27,385 bases of DNA from Gammaproteobacteria bacterium (GTDB taxonomy: Bacteria; Pseudomonadota; Gammaproteobacteria; Chromatiales; Chromatiaceae). The stretch covers positions 1 through 27,385 of the forward strand of contig JAJRUY010000164.1 in NCBI GenBank assembly GCA_024277555.1. The letters are read 5' to 3'. The notes beneath the pieces are model-generated. The model made no database searches. It worked only from the letters and a program-made list of their open reading frames with translations, and had not been told where the DNA came from. Position 1 is the stretch's first letter. Every line of letters starts with the position of its first letter. Position numbers and translations under genes: made by a program. Shown here piece after piece: positions 1 to 8,105 of the stretch.

Positions 1-93
1 CATTCCAAACGACCGGCGTGTCGCTCCAGAGAAAGCGTGATTGGCCCAATCAAGCAGCGTCTCCAGACATGACCGAAAAGCAGAAAAATCCAC
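1..93 (-). CDS. Possible 5' end of an unidentified gene cut by the window edge
   Basis: An open frame on the minus strand runs off the left edge. A GTG at 91-93 is preceded by AAGG about six bases upstream and opens 31 codons (beginning VDFSAFRSCLETLLDW) with no stop before base 1. The frame is also open further upstream but has no ATG there. I do not recognise the protein. The composition looks like a real folded N-terminus, but 31 codons is too short to be sure, and chance openness is possible. Confidence 0.2.
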   Translation of the reverse strand, partial: MDFSAFRSCLETLLDWANHAFSGATRRSFGM

Positions 94-365
94 AAAAACC
101 TTGTCAAGTGTTTTTTTGGTTTTTTTACGCTGAGTAGTTACCTTTTACCTTTGTCCCGGACACAAACAAAACCCAACCGACTTTGGCAAATTTTTGCTGT
201 CTCTCTAACCGATTCAGAGCTAATCGAGTCCACAAACTATTATTCCTAAACCGGATTCGCACCAATAGCTGTGGCATCCTGCCCGTACTTCATTCCCAAA
301 CAGGCTCGGTTGCCGCCAGGAATACTTCAATCTTTCCATCAATAACGGTGCAGCTGCAGACGCGA
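94..365. other. Non-coding stretch left of the glycosyltransferase remnant
   Basis: No supported gene lies here. The stretch holds a T-rich run at 111-127, a 14-base match at 129-142 to the right end of the palindromic repeat found at 20382-20506, and what look like decayed remains of the glycosyltransferase C-terminus up to about 366. A plus-strand open frame at 183-584 has no family resemblance and is probably chance. Confidence 0.4.
129..142. repeat. Possible terminal remnant of the GTAAC...GTTAC palindromic repeat
   Basis: GCTGAGTAGTTACC is identical to the right end of the copy at 20382-20506 plus its first flanking base. The matching left end and core are not visible nearby, so this is at most a remnant or a solo end. 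A 14-base match could also arise by chance. Confidence 0.3.
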
Positions 366-1088
366 TCAATTCAGGGCTGTGGCAACAACCCTGTACTGAT
401 CTGGCTGGCGGCTGGAGGTTACAACTGGTGGGCGCAGGAACACGGGGCGTCCGATCTGTTTGAGCTGCTTGCACATGAAAACATCTTCCTGCAACGGGAT
501 GTCTGGAAAGCCGCCAACCTGTTCAAACAGAGTTCGCCGGATAAACATCCCTTGCCTTCCGGCAGCAACACCGGTAAGCCGTGAACGCCAACTCATGGCG
601 CGCTCCACTATCCGCAGAAACGGCTGATGTCCGGAGAGTCGTATATCAAAACAGCCCCATTGGTATTTACCGCTTTCCAGTGCGGAAAAGATCAATTTAC
701 CGGCCTGTTCGGGCAGCAGACAGCCAGCATGCAGAAACAGCAGTGTATCGCCCCACGCGTGTTGCGCACCAAGATTCATCTGTCGGGCACGCATGCGCGA
801 CCCTTCAACAACCTGATCCACCAACTCCCGCGCAAGCTCGACGCTATCATCACGGCTACCTCTATCCACCAGGATCACCTCATGCCCCTCGGTACGCAGT
901 GGTTGCAGCGTCAGCAGGGAGGGAATGATTGAGGCGGGTTCTTTCTGCATCGGGACAATAACAGAGAGTTGTTGTTCCGGCTCAAGAAAAGGATGGGGGT
1001 CTGACTGTTTCAGCCCGTTTTCGAATGAGCAACGCGGCAGAACCTGTATCTTACGCATGCTGCAGGATATGTGTCGACGCCGCCCCAT
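366..1088 (-). CDS. Glycosyltransferase family 2 (TIGR04283-like), probably decaying
   Basis: This 240-aa product resembles the TIGR04283 group of family 2 glycosyltransferases. It has the SVIVP opening strand, GHEVILVD, RARQMN, GDTLLFLHA, FDIRLSG, SRLTG, MFIRR and GGFPDIP blocks in the expected order. Several positions that are normally conserved are changed. The usual DGGS is DRGS (about residues 75-78), the HADT metal motif is HAGC (120-123), GDQ is GRQ (177-179), and PLMED is PLQED (198-202). The C-terminus stops about 30 residues early, just after the point where family members continue with an LLMWRLR-like helix; the same frame continues after the TGA with SRLQLHRY, suggesting a nonsense change. 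The start at 1088 is preceded by AGAGAT and lies 14 bp after malQ; the frame itself stays open back to 1184 inside malQ. Activity is doubtful, and it could equally be listed as a pseudogene. Confidence 0.6.
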   Translation of the reverse strand: MGRRRHISCSMRKIQVLPRCSFENGLKQSDPHPFLEPEQQLSVIVPMQKEPASIIPSLLTLQPLRTEGHEVILVDRGSRDDSVELARELVDQVVEGSRMRARQMNLGAQHAWGDTLLFLHAGCLLPEQAGKLIFSALESGKYQWGCFDIRLSGHQPFLRIVERAMSWRSRLTGVAAGRQGMFIRRTLFEQVGGFPDIPLQEDVFMCKQLKQIGRPVFLRPPVVTSSRQPDQYRVVATALN

Positions 1089-1102
1089 AGATTTATCTCT
1101 AT

Positions 1103-2578
1103 TCAGCCTCGGCCATACAGGTGAACCAGGTTTGACAAGTGAGAGGAGAGGCTGGCATCCACCTGATCCCAACTGAAACGCCAACCCCAGTTTCCTTCAA
1201 CAGTCCCTGGCATATTCATACGGTACTCTCCGCCCAGTTCCAATACATCCTGCATCGGCAGCATGGCGAGACAGGCAACCGAAGCGAGGGCAGTGCGAAT
1301 CAGCGGCCAGGGCATCTCTTCTGCGGGGTGGCCCAGGTAGGCGGAGACGTGGCTTTTTTCCGCTTCTGTCAATGAAGCATACCAGCCAGGCGTGGTGTCG
1401 TTGTCGTGTGTACCGGTATAAACCACTGATCTGTTTTCATGATTATGCGGCAGATAGGGGTTGCTGGCATCTCCGCCGAAGGCGAACTGCAGAATTTTCA
1501 TGCCAGGCAGACCGAACTTGTTGCGCAGGGCATCCACCTCGGCTGTGATTACCCCCAGGTCTTCGGCAACCAGCGGCAGGGCATGAAATGCATCACACAG
1601 CGCGTTCAGCAGCGCCTCCCCTGGCGCTTTGACCCAGTGCCCTTCCATGGCCGTTTCAGCTCCACCCGGAATCTCCCAGCAGGCCTCGAAACCACGAAAA
1701 TGATCGATACGCACAAAATCAAATAGTTCGAGCTGGGTACGCATCCGCCCGACCCACCAGGCAAAACCATCCTCCTGCATTCGTTCCCAGCGATAGAGGG
1801 GATTTCCCCAGAGCTGGCCGGTAGCAGAAAAGTAATCAGGCGGGACGCCGGCAATGGTCTGGGGATTGCCCTGCTCATCAACGGTGAAATACTCGCGGTG
1901 GGCCCAGACCTCGGCACTATCGTGAGCGACAAAAATAGGCATGTCACCGAACAGCAGTACGCCGTGCTGCCGGGCATAACTTCTCAGTTGATGCCACTGC
2001 TGGAAAAAAATGTATTGCTGAAAGCGAATTGAATCAATAACTTCGCCCAAGCGCATACGAGCCTGCTCAAGAGCCAGCGGTTGCCGATCGCGCAGCGCCT
2101 TCGGCCACTGGGGCCACGCCAGCTCATTCAGCTCCCGACGCAGCGCCGTATACAGGGAAAAATCATCCAGCCAATCTGCGTGAGTGGCGGCAAAATCATC
2201 CAGCTCCCGTTTCTCCTGCGTGGTCGCCCGCTGCTGGAACCCTTTCCATGCCAGCTGCAACCAAGCGATTCGATAACCATTGCCGACATCTCCGGGAACG
2301 ACCGCTGACGACTCAAGCCATCCTTTGTCCTGTAACCACTCCAGGCTGATTAAGAGGGGATTACCCGCATGTACCGACAAGCACTGGTAGGGAGAACCAT
2401 CATCATGGGTCGGACCCAGCGGCAGAACTTGCCACACGGAAACCGCGCTGGCGGCCAGAAATTCGACGAACCGGTATGCTTCCGGCCCCAAATCGCCGTT
2501 CCCGATACCACCGGGCAGCGATGTAATATGCAGCAGAATTCCCGCGCGGCGTTCGTCCGAGATAGTTATCCGTTGCAT
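1103..2578 (-). CDS. malQ: 4-alpha-glucanotransferase (amylomaltase, GH77)
   Basis: MalQ transfers 4-alpha-glucan segments between maltodextrins in the cytoplasm and takes part in glycogen/maltodextrin remodelling. The roughly 490-aa product is full length for GH77. It opens with RRAGILLHITSLPGG and carries the nucleophile Asp in RIDHFRGF (residue 292 from this start, 295 from the TTG), the acid/base Glu in VAEDLG (339/342) and the transition-state Asp in GTHDNDT (392/395). The GNPLYRWERM and GVPPDYFSATGQLWGN substrate loops are present. Two starts are possible: ATG at 2578 (chosen), or TTG at 2587, which would lie directly against the glgC stop. Neither has a clear Shine-Dalgarno site, so it is probably translated in continuity with glgC upstream. 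Confidence 0.95.
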   Translation of the reverse strand: MQRITISDERRAGILLHITSLPGGIGNGDLGPEAYRFVEFLAASAVSVWQVLPLGPTHDDGSPYQCLSVHAGNPLLISLEWLQDKGWLESSAVVPGDVGNGYRIAWLQLAWKGFQQRATTQEKRELDDFAATHADWLDDFSLYTALRRELNELAWPQWPKALRDRQPLALEQARMRLGEVIDSIRFQQYIFFQQWHQLRSYARQHGVLLFGDMPIFVAHDSAEVWAHREYFTVDEQGNPQTIAGVPPDYFSATGQLWGNPLYRWERMQEDGFAWWVGRMRTQLELFDFVRIDHFRGFEACWEIPGGAETAMEGHWVKAPGEALLNALCDAFHALPLVAEDLGVITAEVDALRNKFGLPGMKILQFAFGGDASNPYLPHNHENRSVVYTGTHDNDTTPGWYASLTEAEKSHVSAYLGHPAEEMPWPLIRTALASVACLAMLPMQDVLELGGEYRMNMPGTVEGNWGWRFSWDQVDASLSSHLSNLVHLYGRG

Positions 2579-2587
2579 TGATATCAA

Positions 2588-3856
2588 CTAACGAACATGG
2601 TGTATTTGCTGCCCCAGCATTTCAGGTATCACCAGCACGACTCCCTCTTCACTGACATAGAAACGTTTTTCGTCCTCTTCGCAATTTTCACCGATTACCA
2701 TGCCGGCAGGAATTTCATATTTCTTGTCGATGATTGCCTTGCGGATTCGGCAGTGCTGGCCAATGTTAACATCGGGCAAAATGACCGAATCCTCAACATT
2801 GGACCAGGACTCCACCACCACGTTGGAAAACAGTAGTGAACGGCGTATGGTTGCTCCAGAGATAATGCAGCCACCGGAGGTAATGGAATCCACCGCCATA
2901 CCCCGTCGATCATCATCATCAAATACAAATTTTGCTGGCGGAACCTGGCGTTGGTAGGTCCAGATCGGCCAGTCCTGATCATAGAGGTTCAGCTCAGGAG
3001 TCACGCCGATCAGCTCCAGATTGGCCTTCCAGTAACTGTCCACCGTGCCAACATCACGCCAGTAACTCTGTCCACCGGTCGATGAGTCGGCGAAGGGATA
3101 GGCAAATACCCGATACTTGTCGAGCAGGCCAGGGAGAATATCCTTGCCAAAATCACGACTGGAACCCGGGGTATCCGCATCTTTTATCAACTGTTCAAAA
3201 AGAAACCCGGTATTGAAAATATAGATCCCCATGGAAACCAGCGCCACATCATTCGAACCCGGCTTGGGGACAGGATTATCCGGTTTCTCCTCAAAACTGG
3301 TGATCTGGCTGTCACCATCGATTCCCATCACGCCAAATGCACTCGCCTCCACCAGCGGCACTTCGATGCAACCAACCGTGACATCCGCCTCCCGCTCCAC
3401 ATGGAGCGCCAGCATGGGACCATAGTCCATCTTGTAGATATGGTCTCCGGCGAGGATCAGAACATAGTCCGGATTGTGGCGGCGGATGATGTCCAGGTTC
3501 TGATAGACCGCATCTGCCGTACCGGCATACCAGGAAGCCTCAATCCGCTGCTGCGCCGGCAGCAGCTCGACGAATTCACCAAAGTCACCCCGCAGCGAAC
3601 CCCAACCTTGTCGAATATGACGAATCAGGGAGTGCGCCTTGTACTGAGTCAACACGCCAATGCGCCGAATTCCCGAGTTAATACAGTTGGAGAGCGGGAA
3701 ATCAATAATACGAAACTTGCCTGCAAACGGCACCGCCGGTTTCGCCCGCCACATGGTCAGCTGCTTAAGCCGTGAACCCCGCCCTCCAGCCAAGATAAGT
3801 GCAAGTGTGTTGCTGGTAAGACGACTGACAAATCGTGACTGGCGGTTGAACTGCAT
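2588..3856 (-). CDS. glgC: Glucose-1-phosphate adenylyltransferase (ADP-glucose pyrophosphorylase)
   Basis: GlgC makes ADP-glucose from ATP and glucose-1-phosphate, the committed and allosterically controlled step of bacterial glycogen synthesis. The 422-aa product matches the usual length. The N-terminal nucleotidyltransferase domain has LALILAGGRGSRL, KPAVPFAGKFRIIDFPLSNC, WYAGTADAVYQN, LAGDHIYKMDY, FEEKP (substrate-binding lysine) and YWRDVGTVDSYW. The C-terminal left-handed beta-helix follows (SGGCIISGATIRRSLLF, VILPDVNIG). The ATG at 3856 has AAGGAG at good spacing. It is divergent from glgB across about 106 bp, so the two operons probably share a regulatory region, and malQ follows immediately. 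Confidence 0.97.
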   Translation of the reverse strand: MQFNRQSRFVSRLTSNTLALILAGGRGSRLKQLTMWRAKPAVPFAGKFRIIDFPLSNCINSGIRRIGVLTQYKAHSLIRHIRQGWGSLRGDFGEFVELLPAQQRIEASWYAGTADAVYQNLDIIRRHNPDYVLILAGDHIYKMDYGPMLALHVEREADVTVGCIEVPLVEASAFGVMGIDGDSQITSFEEKPDNPVPKPGSNDVALVSMGIYIFNTGFLFEQLIKDADTPGSSRDFGKDILPGLLDKYRVFAYPFADSSTGGQSYWRDVGTVDSYWKANLELIGVTPELNLYDQDWPIWTYQRQVPPAKFVFDDDDRRGMAVDSITSGGCIISGATIRRSLLFSNVVVESWSNVEDSVILPDVNIGQHCRIRKAIIDKKYEIPAGMVIGENCEEDEKRFYVSEEGVVLVIPEMLGQQIHHVR

Positions 3857-3962
3857 GACGCAATCTCCTTGTTATAGCAGAAACAGAGAACCATCGCTCC
3901 CTGATACAGCATCGGCCGGATCCATGTTAACCTTAGCACAATTGAAACAGAGGATTTTTATT

Positions 3963-6155
3963 GTGGACGACCCCCTATCTGCAAGTAACACTATAACATT
4001 GGCGCCAGATCTGTTAAAGATTATTGAGGCACGCCATCATGATCCTTTTTCTGTTCTTGGGCGACATGCCGATGGCAAGCAGGAGACCGTGCGCGCCTTT
4101 ATTCCGGAAGCCGTCTCTGTGTACATCGGAAAAAACGGACCTCAGCTGGAACGCATTGCCAACACCGATCTGTTTGAATGGATTGGTCCGGCGGGCAGCG
4201 TAAAAAAACAGTATCAATTGTGCTGGCACGATGCTGGCGATCAAACCCATTGCCTTATCGATCCCTATCAGTTTGCTCCGCAGATTTCAGAATTTGATCT
4301 GCACCTGTTTGGCGAAGGCAAGCATTGGCATATTTACAATATTCTCGGCGCTCATTCAGTGGAGATCGAAGGGATCAAGGGGGTTCGGTTCGCTACCTGG
4401 GCACCCAATGCCGAACGCATCAGTGTGGTTGGTGATTTCAACCGCTGGGATGGGCGCTGCCACCCAATGGCCGTGCATGGCGGCAGCGGGATCTGGGAGC
4501 TATTCATCCCCGGACTGAAGCCGGGCGCACTCTACAAATTCGAGATCCGCAATCGGCGCAGCGGGGAAATACTAGTAAAAACCGATCCTTACGGACAACA
4601 GTTCGAGTTACGACCCAACACCGCCGCCATCATCGGGGACGATGGACCCTACCTGTGGCAGGATGCGGACTGGATGAAACAGCGGGCCAATGCAGACTGG
4701 CAACACAGCCCGGTGTCAGTGTATGAGGTACACCCAGGCTCCTGGCGGCGGGATGAGAACGGCAATTTTCTCAACTACCGGGAGCTGGCGGCACAGCTGG
4801 TGGAGTATGTCAGTGAGCTGGGTTTTTCACACATCGAATTGCTTCCCATCACCGAACATCCACTGGATGCCTCCTGGGGTTATCAGACTACTGGCTACTT
4901 CGCCCCCACCAGCCGCTTCGGCACCCCCGAAGAGTTCCGTTTTTTTGTCGATTACTGTCACCAACACGGGATTGGCGTACTACTCGACTGGGTGCCGGCC
5001 CACTTCCCCAAAGACAGTCACGGAATCGCCCGCTTCGACGGCACCGCCCTGTACGAACATGAAGATCCACGCCGTGGAGAGCATCGCGACTGGGGCACAC
5101 TGATCTATAATTTTGGCCGTAACGAGGTGAAAAATTTCCTGCTCGCCAGTGCCATGTACTGGCTGGAGGAGTTTCATATTGACGGCCTGCGGGTCGATGC
5201 AGTCGCTTCCATGATCTATTTGGACTACTCTCGCGACGAGGGGGACTGGATCCCCAATATCTACGGCGGAAATGAAAACCTGGAGGCACTGGAGTTCCTG
5301 CGCGAACTCAATACCGCCGTTCATGGTCAACATCCGGGGGCGCTGGTGATTGCCGAAGAGTCCACCTCCTGGCCGCAGGTCAGTCGCCCGGTCTGGCTGG
5401 GTGGGCTGGGCTTTTCCATGAAGTGGAACATGGGCTGGATGCATGACACCCTGCAGTACATGAGCAAGGATCCGATCCACCGCCACTATCATCATGATCA
5501 GCTGACTTTCGGTCTGCTGTATGCCTTCACCGAAAACTTCATGCTGCCATTCTCCCATGATGAAGTCGTGCATGGCAAAGGCTCCATGCTTAACAAAATG
5601 CCTGGCGATGAGTGGCAGCGGTTCGCCAATCTGCGCCTGCTCTACACCTACATGTATACCTATCCAGGCAAGAAACTGCTGTTTATGGGCAACGAGTTCG
5701 GCCAGGGTGTTGAGTGGAATTTTGCCAGCACACTTGACTGGTATGTGCTGGATTTTCCCCTGCACCAGGGTATCAAGCGGCTACTGGGCGACCTGAACCG
5801 CAGCTACCGTTCCACCGCACCTCTCTATCGGTATGAATTTGAGCATCAGGGATTCGAGTGGCTGGATTGTCATGACTCCGATCAGTCCGTGCTGAGTTAT
5901 CTGCGCAAGGATGGCGACGATTTCGTCGTGGTGGTACTCAACTTCACCCCCATAGTAAGGGAAAATTACCGTCTTGGCGTGCCAGCCCCCGGCTATTATC
6001 AAGAACTGTTGAACTCGGATTCCGCCCACTATGGCGGCAGCAATACCGGCAATGGTGGCGGCACGAGCAGCGAGCCAATTCCCTGGATGGGACAACCTCA
6101 CTCAATCGAACTGACCCTGCCACCACTGGCCGGAATGGTATTCAGGCTGACCTGA
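3963..6155 (+). CDS. glgB: 1,4-alpha-glucan branching enzyme
   Basis: GlgB cuts alpha-1,4 chains and rejoins them by alpha-1,6 links to branch glycogen. From a GTG at 3963 the product is 730 aa, close to E. coli GlgB. The order is an N1 domain (about 18-110), a CBM48 domain (about 125-215, GVRFATWAPNAERISVVGDFN), a GH13 barrel (about 255-600) and a C-terminal beta domain. Catalytic residues are visible as Asp412 in DGLRVDAVASM, Glu465 in VIAEEST and Asp533 in SHDEVVHGK. The GTG is preceded by AGAGGA eight bases upstream, which favours it over an in-frame ATG at 3924. The frame is open back into glgC, but that part is antisense to glgC and not needed. glgA follows 68 bp downstream. Confidence 0.97.
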   Translation: MDDPLSASNTITLAPDLLKIIEARHHDPFSVLGRHADGKQETVRAFIPEAVSVYIGKNGPQLERIANTDLFEWIGPAGSVKKQYQLCWHDAGDQTHCLIDPYQFAPQISEFDLHLFGEGKHWHIYNILGAHSVEIEGIKGVRFATWAPNAERISVVGDFNRWDGRCHPMAVHGGSGIWELFIPGLKPGALYKFEIRNRRSGEILVKTDPYGQQFELRPNTAAIIGDDGPYLWQDADWMKQRANADWQHSPVSVYEVHPGSWRRDENGNFLNYRELAAQLVEYVSELGFSHIELLPITEHPLDASWGYQTTGYFAPTSRFGTPEEFRFFVDYCHQHGIGVLLDWVPAHFPKDSHGIARFDGTALYEHEDPRRGEHRDWGTLIYNFGRNEVKNFLLASAMYWLEEFHIDGLRVDAVASMIYLDYSRDEGDWIPNIYGGNENLEALEFLRELNTAVHGQHPGALVIAEESTSWPQVSRPVWLGGLGFSMKWNMGWMHDTLQYMSKDPIHRHYHHDQLTFGLLYAFTENFMLPFSHDEVVHGKGSMLNKMPGDEWQRFANLRLLYTYMYTYPGKKLLFMGNEFGQGVEWNFASTLDWYVLDFPLHQGIKRLLGDLNRSYRSTAPLYRYEFEHQGFEWLDCHDSDQSVLSYLRKDGDDFVVVVLNFTPIVRENYRLGVPAPGYYQELLNSDSAHYGGSNTGNGGGTSSEPIPWMGQPHSIELTLPPLAGMVFRLT

Positions 6156-6223
6156 ATTTTCTGACTATCAGCTTACCCCGGATACATGAACCCGTGCCTC
6201 CGGGACGAGTCACATTGATACAA

Positions 6224-7705
6224 ATGACAATAAAAAATCCACACAAAATACTGTTTGCTTCCAGTGAAGCCTACCCACTAATCAAGACCGGCGGACTAGG
6301 CGATGTCGCTGGCAGCCTGCCCGTTGCACTCAAAACGCTGCACCAGGATATTCGTCTGGTGCTACCCGCTTACCGGGAAATTCTTGAACAAAAGGGCAAA
6401 GTCAAGACCATCGCCCAGTTCACGCTTCCCTTGGGCCGTGTCAGAGTGCTGGAGCGGCTGCTACCGGGAACCCGGATCAAGGTATGGCTGGTGGATTGTC
6501 CTCTCTATTTTGATCGGCCCGGCAACCCGTATCAGGGTACAAATGGTTTTCCCTGGTCCGATAACGCGGAACGGTTCGCCCTGTTTTGTCAGGCGGTCAG
6601 TTACCTGGCACTGGATCAAGCGGGACTGGAGTGGCAACCGGATCTTGTCCACTGCAACGACTGGCAGACAGGTCTGGTACCCGCCCTGCTCACTCTGCAT
6701 AAAGCCCGCCCAGCCACGCTGTTCACCATTCACAATCTGGCCTATCAGGGACTGTTTCCCGAAGCAGTTTTTTCCACACTCAACCTGCCCTGGTCATTCT
6801 GGTCTCCCCATGCTCTGGAGTTTTATGGCCAGCTCTCTTTTCTGAAAGGAGGAGCGGTTTTTGCTGATCGCATCAGCACCGTCAGCCCCACCTACGCAGA
6901 GGAGATCCAGACACCCGAATTCGGCTGCGGCCTGGATGGATTGCTGCGTCACCGCAAAGATAAACTTAGCGGGATTCTCAACGGAGTTGATAAAAACTGG
7001 AACCCCGCCCGCGATCCCTCCCTGGTAAAAAACTATAGCCAGCAGGATCCAGAGGGAAAGCAGGACAATAAAAAAGCACTGCGGCAGGAGCTGCACCTGC
7101 CACTGTCAAGGCACATGCCCCTGCTTGCGTTTATCGGTCGGCTGGTCGAACAGAAAGGTATCGACATGCTGCTGGAGATCCTGCCTGATATAATCAATCT
7201 TCCCACACAAATTGTTTTTCTTGGTAGCGGTGAGAAACGCTATGAGCAAGCTCTGCAACAGCTTGCGGAAATATATCCAGAACAGATCGCGGTGCAAATC
7301 GGCTTTGATGAGGCGCTGGCCCACCGAATTGAAGCAGGTGCCGACATATTCCTGATGCCGTCGCGGTTTGAACCGTGCGGCCTGAACCAGATGTACAGCC
7401 TGCGTTACGGAACCCTGCCCGTTGTACATCGAGTGGGGGGGCTGGCGGATACTGTGGTGGACTCCACCCCGGCCACCTTGCGAAATGGCACTGCAACAGG
7501 GGTGGTTTTCAATCAGGCGGACAGCTCCGTGCTGCTGGAAGCCATCAAACGCACTACGCTGCTCTACGGGCAGCAAAAAGGGTACTGGCAACCACTGCAA
7601 CAGCAGGGAATGCGGCAGGATTTTTCCTGGCGCCGCAGTGCGGGGCGTTATCTGGAGCTGTATGAGCAGACCCTGTCAGAACAGGCCGATTCACTCCGGG
7701 TTTGA
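6224..7705 (+). CDS. glgA: Glycogen synthase (ADP-glucose, GT5)
   Basis: GlgA elongates glycogen by adding glucose from ADP-glucose to the non-reducing end. The 493-aa GT-B protein has the diagnostic KTGGLGDVAGSLP ADP-glucose loop at residues 21-33, HCNDWQTGLVPALL, TIHNLAYQG, GILNGVDKNWNP, FIGRLVEQKGIDML and the catalytic-site PSRFEPCGLNQMYSLRYG (Glu near residue 383). The ATG at 6224 is chosen because homology starts right after it (HKILFASSEAYPL). A GTG at 6194 would add ten residues, and no strong ribosome site decides between them. It lies 68 bp behind glgB and ends 8 bp before the convergent small gene at 7714. Confidence 0.97.
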   Translation: MTIKNPHKILFASSEAYPLIKTGGLGDVAGSLPVALKTLHQDIRLVLPAYREILEQKGKVKTIAQFTLPLGRVRVLERLLPGTRIKVWLVDCPLYFDRPGNPYQGTNGFPWSDNAERFALFCQAVSYLALDQAGLEWQPDLVHCNDWQTGLVPALLTLHKARPATLFTIHNLAYQGLFPEAVFSTLNLPWSFWSPHALEFYGQLSFLKGGAVFADRISTVSPTYAEEIQTPEFGCGLDGLLRHRKDKLSGILNGVDKNWNPARDPSLVKNYSQQDPEGKQDNKKALRQELHLPLSRHMPLLAFIGRLVEQKGIDMLLEILPDIINLPTQIVFLGSGEKRYEQALQQLAEIYPEQIAVQIGFDEALAHRIEAGADIFLMPSRFEPCGLNQMYSLRYGTLPVVHRVGGLADTVVDSTPATLRNGTATGVVFNQADSSVLLEAIKRTTLLYGQQKGYWQPLQQQGMRQDFSWRRSAGRYLELYEQTLSEQADSLRV

Positions 7706-7713
7706 TCCGACAA

Positions 7714-7914
7714 TCAGGTTTTCTTCGCAGAGGTGGTAAAACACTCCTTCCGCCACAGACAATCCTGCTGGTCACAAACTCCGGCTATGGCGGTGCCAAA
7801 GCAGGGAAAATTCCTTTCGGCCCGTTGAATCTGGCGGATCATCTCCCCCTTGGTTACCCGGGCCGTTTTGACGCCCCACTGTTTGGCCAAGGTACGAACT
7901 TCTTGCATTTTCAT
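7714..7914 (-). CDS. Small SAP-like protein with a four-cysteine tail
   Basis: This 66-aa protein begins MKMQEVRTLAKQWGVKTARV, which fits an N-terminal SAP/Rho-N-like helix-extended-helix of the kind that often binds nucleic acid. A second half carries four cysteines spaced C-x8-C-x4-C-x5-C (residues 38, 47, 52, 58), a possible metal or Fe-S ligand set. The ATG at 7914 has a very good ribosome site (GAAGGAG), which supports a real gene despite its size. Similar small proteins (SAP-like head, then a C...DQ.CLWR..C tail) occur, to my recollection, in several sulfur-metabolising proteobacteria. Function is unknown. It is convergent with glgA and divergent from gnd. Confidence 0.75.
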   Translation of the reverse strand: MKMQEVRTLAKQWGVKTARVTKGEMIRQIQRAERNFPCFGTAIAGVCDQQDCLWRKECFTTSAKKT

Positions 7915-7959
7915 TGCTGCAACTCCTTCATTTTAGCATTTCAAACTATCGCAATATCG

Positions 7960-7978
7960 AAGGATAACGAATATCCTT
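7960..7978. promoter_or_regulatory. Inverted repeat between the SAP-like gene and gnd
   Basis: AAGGATA-acgaa-TATCCTT is a perfect 7-bp inverted repeat with a 5-bp spacer. It lies in the roughly 190-bp region between the divergent small gene and gnd. Its symmetry and position fit a repressor or activator site for one or both, but no regulator is identifiable here and it may be incidental. Confidence 0.3.
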
Positions 7979-8105
7979 TAGGCAATCCGGCAAAAAAACA
8001 GTTCACTCTAAACATTTTAACGAAATGGCCGAAGAGTAATATCTGTTCAGAGTCCAGCCCGGTTCGGCCTGGGTTCAATATTTATCAAATAGGGAGTTAC
8101 AAAAC

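Noticed and set aside
1089..1184. N-terminal extension of the glycosyltransferase into malQ
   Set aside because: The extension overlaps the malQ 3' end and matches nothing; the start at 1088 has AGAGAT upstream.
3880..3952. GAAACAGAG repeated twice in the glgC/glgB divergent region
   Set aside because: Nine bases and no symmetry; probably chance, so not called as operators.
3660..3962. Upstream extension of the glgB frame into glgC
   Set aside because: It is antisense to the glgC 5' end and has no GlgB homology; GTG 3963 with AGAGGA gives the expected length.
4980..5765. Long minus-strand open frame (261 codons) inside glgB
   Set aside because: It is fully antisense to the GlgB catalytic domain, has no recognisable family and no ribosome site; it mirrors glgB codon usage.
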